Assembly: GCA_024681295.1 (NCBI GenBank)
Contig: JAILBC010000087.1
Location: 1-64,000, forward strand
DNA length: 64,000 nt
DNA from: Bacteroidales bacterium
GTDB lineage: Bacteria; Bacteroidota; Bacteroidia; Bacteroidales; F082
Direction: 5' to 3'
The notes below the pieces were generated by a model. The model searched no databases, was not told where the DNA came from, and saw only the letters and a program-made list of their open reading frames with translations. Below, in pieces: positions 61,127-64,000 of the stretch. Position 1 is the stretch's first letter. Each line of letters begins with the position of its first letter. A program made the translations under genes and the position numbers.

Positions 61127-63592
61127 ATGAAAATCTCCTATAACTGGTTGAAACAGTATGTCAACTGCGACTACTCAGCCGAGAAAGTCAGCGAAATATT
61201 GACCTCGACAGGCCTCGAAGTGGAAGACCTCACCCCGTTCGAGTCGGTGAAAGGCGCCCTCAAAGGCGTGGTCGTGGGCAAAGTGCTCACCTGCATCGAT
61301 CACCCTAACTCAGACCATCTGCATATCACCACCGTCGACTGCGGCGGCGAGGAACCCCTGCATATCGTGTGCGGCGCGCCTAACGTGGCAGCCGGACAGA
61401 AAGTGCTTGTGGCCACCATCGGCACGGAACTATGGAGCGGCGACGAACATTTCACCATCAAGAAAGGCAAAATCCGTGGTGAAGTGTCCGAAGGTATGAT
61501 CTGCGCCGAAGACGAGCTCCAACTGGGCGAATCGCACGATGGCATCATGGTGCTGCCTGACGACTATGAAGTGGGCAAGCCTGCCTCATTCTACTTCCCC
61601 GTGGAAGAGGACTACACCATCGAGATCGGCCTCACCGCCAACCGCAGCGATGCCACCTCGCATATCGGCTCCGCACGCGACCTGGTGGCCGCCCTCAACC
61701 AGCGCGAGAACACCACAAAATACCACCTCATCACCCCTTTGGTGGATGACTTCAAGGTGGAAAGCCACGACAACGACATTGAGGTTATCGTGGAAGACAC
61801 TGCCGCCTGCCCCCGCTATTCAGGCTTGAGCATCAGCGGCGTGAAGGTAGGTCCCTCACCGGAATGGCTTAAGAACCGCCTCGCTGCCGTCGGCCTCCGC
61901 AGCATCAACAACATCGTGGACATCTCCAACTACGTGTTGATGGAAGTGGGCCAGCCCATGCACATCTTCGATGCCGATAAAATTACGGGTAAGAAGGTCA
62001 TCGTGAAATGCCTTCCCGAAAACACTCCTTTCGTCACCTTGGACGGTGTAGAGCGCAAACTCAACGGTCGTAACCTCATGATTTGCAACGCCGAAGAGCC
62101 CATGTGCATCGCCGGCGTGTTCGGCGGACTCAAGTCAGGCGTCACCGAGGAGACCACCAACATCTTCCTCGAAAGCGCTTATTTCAACCCCACCAGCATC
62201 CGCAAGACGGCCAAGTTCCACGGCCTGCAGACTGATGCCTCGTTCCGTTACGAGCGTGGTGCCGACCCGAACATCACCCTCTACGCCCTGAAACGCGCCG
62301 CGCTGCTGGTGAAAGAACTGGCCGGAGGCACCATCAGCTCGGAAATCAAAGACGTCAAGAACGGTGATTTCGCCCCCACCCGTGTAGACCTGAAGTTCGA
62401 CTACCTCAACAAGGTGGCCGGCCAGGACATCGACAAGACCCAGGCCGTCAACATCCTGAAGAGCCTCGAATGCAAGGTGATTGAACAAAACGATGAGCAT
62501 GTGGTCATCGACATCCCGACCTGCAAGGTCGATGTGACCCGTCCCGCCGATGTGGTGGAAGAGATACTCCGCATTTACGGATACGACAACATCGCTATCC
62601 CGAGCCGCATCCACGCCTCTATCAGCCGCGCCGTGAAGCCCGACAGCGACAAGCTGCAGCAGAAGATCAGCGATATGCTGGTGGCCAACGGCTTCTATGA
62701 AATCATGAACAACTCGCTCACCAAGGCCGCCTACAGCGAGGCCTTCGCTGACTTCGATCCCGAGCGCAACGTGAAGATCATGAACCCGCTCAGCAGCGAC
62801 CTCAACGTGATGCGCCAGACCCTGCTTTGGGGCGGACTCGAGAGCATCGCCTTCAACCAGAACCGCAAGGTGACCGACATGAAGTTCTTCGAGTTCGGCA
62901 ACGTGTATTTCTACAACGGCAAGGCCGACGACAGCCAGAACCCCCTGGCCCCCTATTCGGAATACTGCCACTTGGACCTCTTCCTCACCGGCAACCGCCA
63001 GGCAGAACTCTGGAACCACCAGCCCCAACCTATCGACTTCTTCGACCTGAAGCAGTATGTGATGGGCATCCTGCGCCTGCTGCGCGTAGATCAAAACCAA
63101 CTGGAGGTGAAGGAAGGCACGCTGAAACACTATGAATACTCGCTCGAGCTCTATCTCGACGACAAGCGCATAGCTACCTTCGGCAAACTCGACAAGAAAA
63201 CCCTGAAACTGTTTGACATCAAGAAGGATGTGTTCCACGCCACCCTGTGCTGGAACAGCCTGATGAGCCACTACGGCAAAGCCCCCGAGGTCCACTTCGA
63301 GCCCCTCTCGAAGTTCCCGTCGGTGCGCCGTGACCTGGCCATGATCTTCGACAAGAACGTCACCTTCGAGCAGGTGAAGAAAGTGGCCATGGCCGCTGAG
63401 AACAAGCTCCTCCAGGAAATGAGCCTCTTCGACGTTTACGAAGGCGACAAGATCCCGGCTGGCAAGAAACAGTACGCCATGAGCTTCATCCTGATGTCGA
63501 CCACCGCCACCCTCACCGACAAGGCGATTGAGAAGTCGATGGCGAGAATCCAACAGGCGATTGAAAAAGAACTTAATGGAGTGCTGAGATGA
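61127..63592 (+). CDS. pheT: Phenylalanine-tRNA ligase beta subunit
   Basis: The 821-residue subunit starts MKISYNWLKQYVNCDYSAEK and shows the PheT order: B1 start, the tRNA-binding domain (GKVLTCIDHPNSDHLHITTV, GAPNVAAGQKV at about 45-150), B3/B4 region (CPRYSGLSISGV; ETTNIFLESAYFNPTSIRKT; TDASFRYERGADP), B5 (TRPADVVEEILRIYGYDNI) and the C-terminal anticodon-binding-like fold (FPSVRRDLAMIFDKNV; SFILMSTTATLTDKAIE). With PheS it charges tRNA-Phe. PheS is not adjacent, as is usual in this phylum. Its stop overlaps the next gene by ATGA. Confidence 0.97.
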   Translation: MKISYNWLKQYVNCDYSAEKVSEILTSTGLEVEDLTPFESVKGALKGVVVGKVLTCIDHPNSDHLHITTVDCGGEEPLHIVCGAPNVAAGQKVLVATIGTELWSGDEHFTIKKGKIRGEVSEGMICAEDELQLGESHDGIMVLPDDYEVGKPASFYFPVEEDYTIEIGLTANRSDATSHIGSARDLVAALNQRENTTKYHLITPLVDDFKVESHDNDIEVIVEDTAACPRYSGLSISGVKVGPSPEWLKNRLAAVGLRSINNIVDISNYVLMEVGQPMHIFDADKITGKKVIVKCLPENTPFVTLDGVERKLNGRNLMICNAEEPMCIAGVFGGLKSGVTEETTNIFLESAYFNPTSIRKTAKFHGLQTDASFRYERGADPNITLYALKRAALLVKELAGGTISSEIKDVKNGDFAPTRVDLKFDYLNKVAGQDIDKTQAVNILKSLECKVIEQNDEHVVIDIPTCKVDVTRPADVVEEILRIYGYDNIAIPSRIHASISRAVKPDSDKLQQKISDMLVANGFYEIMNNSLTKAAYSEAFADFDPERNVKIMNPLSSDLNVMRQTLLWGGLESIAFNQNRKVTDMKFFEFGNVYFYNGKADDSQNPLAPYSEYCHLDLFLTGNRQAELWNHQPQPIDFFDLKQYVMGILRLLRVDQNQLEVKEGTLKHYEYSLELYLDDKRIATFGKLDKKTLKLFDIKKDVFHATLCWNSLMSHYGKAPEVHFEPLSKFPSVRRDLAMIFDKNVTFEQVKKVAMAAENKLLQEMSLFDVYEGDKIPAGKKQYAMSFILMSTTATLTDKAIEKSMARIQQAIEKELNGVLR

Positions 63593-64000
63593 TCGACGTT
63601 CAAAGTATAAAACGAAACTTCGGCATCGTCGGCAACGACCCACAGTTGCTCCATGCCATCGAGATTGCAGCGCAAGTAGCCAACACCGACCTCACCGTGC
63701 TCATCACCGGCGAGAGCGGCACGGGTAAGGACGTGTTCCCGAAGATCATACATCAAAACAGTGCACGCAAGCACGGACAGTATTTCGCCGTGAACTGCGG
63801 TGCCATCCCTGAAGGCACCATCGATTCGGAGCTGTTCGGCCACGAGAAAGGCTCCTTCACCGGCGCCATCGCCGAGCGCAAGGGCTATTTCGAGGTCGCC
63901 AACGAAGGCACCCTCTTCCTCGACGAGGTCGCTGAACTGCCGCTGTCGACCCAAGCCCGCCTGCTCCGCGTGTTGGAGAACGGCGAATATATCCGCGTGG
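63589..64000 (+). CDS. Sigma-54-dependent transcriptional activator, N-terminal part
   Basis: The first 137 codons (MIDVQSIKRNFGIVGNDPQLL) enter the AAA+ domain at once, with Walker A LITGESGTGKDVF near 40-52, the GSFTGA loop (canonical GAFTGA) near 90 and Walker B TLFLDEVAELP near 109-119. There is no receiver or other sensory domain before it. Such activators remodel sigma-54 RNA polymerase. The ATG overlaps the pheT stop. The DNA-binding C-terminus lies beyond the window. Confidence 0.9.
   Translation, partial: MIDVQSIKRNFGIVGNDPQLLHAIEIAAQVANTDLTVLITGESGTGKDVFPKIIHQNSARKHGQYFAVNCGAIPEGTIDSELFGHEKGSFTGAIAERKGYFEVANEGTLFLDEVAELPLSTQARLLRVLENGEYIRV

Noticed and set aside
62135-63643. Minus-strand open frame of 502 codons opposite pheT
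   Set aside because: Antisense shadow of pheT, with runs of Val/His/Leu typical of reversed codons; no promoter or motif.

Overview
The window reads as a chromosome segment of a Bacteroidota species, most likely order Bacteroidales. The reasons are promoters of the TAnnTTTG type in front of most operons, Shine-Dalgarno sequences almost absent, a PorW/SprE-type type IX secretion lipoprotein, a bactofilin, SPASM radical-SAM peptide maturases, BspA-type leucine-rich repeats and a sigma-54 activator after pheT. No tRNA, rRNA or CRISPR array was seen.

The two ends are GC-rich housekeeping DNA. Bases 1-15.4 kb hold menA (partial), a DEAD-box helicase, a serine hydrolase lipoprotein, a candidate structured RNA, pgi, a PspC protein, a U32 protein, a PHP phosphatase, rpmF-yceD, an S41 protease, fabD, a bactofilin, the PorW-like lipoprotein and a Ser/Thr kinase. 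Bases 59-64 kb hold a class I lysyl-tRNA synthetase, pheT and the start of a sigma-54 activator.

The middle is accessory and mostly AT-rich. At 15.4-23.2 kb one operon encodes a 57-residue protein, a coiled-coil membrane protein, a secreted vWA-like protein, a class A penicillin-binding protein fused to about 400 residues of membrane helices, a basic-tailed protein and a BrxL-like AAA+ ATPase. A metallophosphoesterase with its own promoter, a lipoprotein and a TPR-like exported protein follow. At 36.3-51.7 kb lie a lipoprotein, Sel1 proteins, two very large soluble histidine-kinase-like proteins (one carrying a roughly 700-residue BspA-type LRR array), a tandem-receiver protein, and a ClpX-like AAA+ (split by a frameshift) with a SecB-like protein.

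The main result is that these far-apart operons share one promoter design: two 7-base direct repeats TT[A/C]CTCT, 12 bases apart, then exactly 23 bases, then the -7 box, then a leader of about 31-39 bases. It occurs before the BrxL/PBP operon (15441-15490, + strand), the lipoprotein (38083-38132), the LRR-kinase (46800-46849) and the ClpX-like gene (51767-51816), with a degenerate fifth copy before a Sel1 gene (29679-29727). I infer a single undescribed multi-operon system controlled by one regulator. It appears to be centred on the cell envelope and on AAA+ machines.

Two probable RiPP clusters are also present. The first (31.9-35.9 kb) has two SPASM radical-SAM genes, three tiny Cys-rich genes between them and an M42 peptidase. 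The second (53.8-58.9 kb) has a 21-codon precursor, three radical-SAM genes, a GT8 glycosyltransferase and a CAT-like acyltransferase, next to the class I LysRS. In both clusters a stem-loop separates precursor from maturase.

The 27.0-53.7 kb block is bracketed by decayed direct copies of an ORF-plus-GNAT module and by a 19/20 direct repeat. It contains an IS256-family element and a degenerate IS1634-like element, so it was probably assembled by transfer and duplication.
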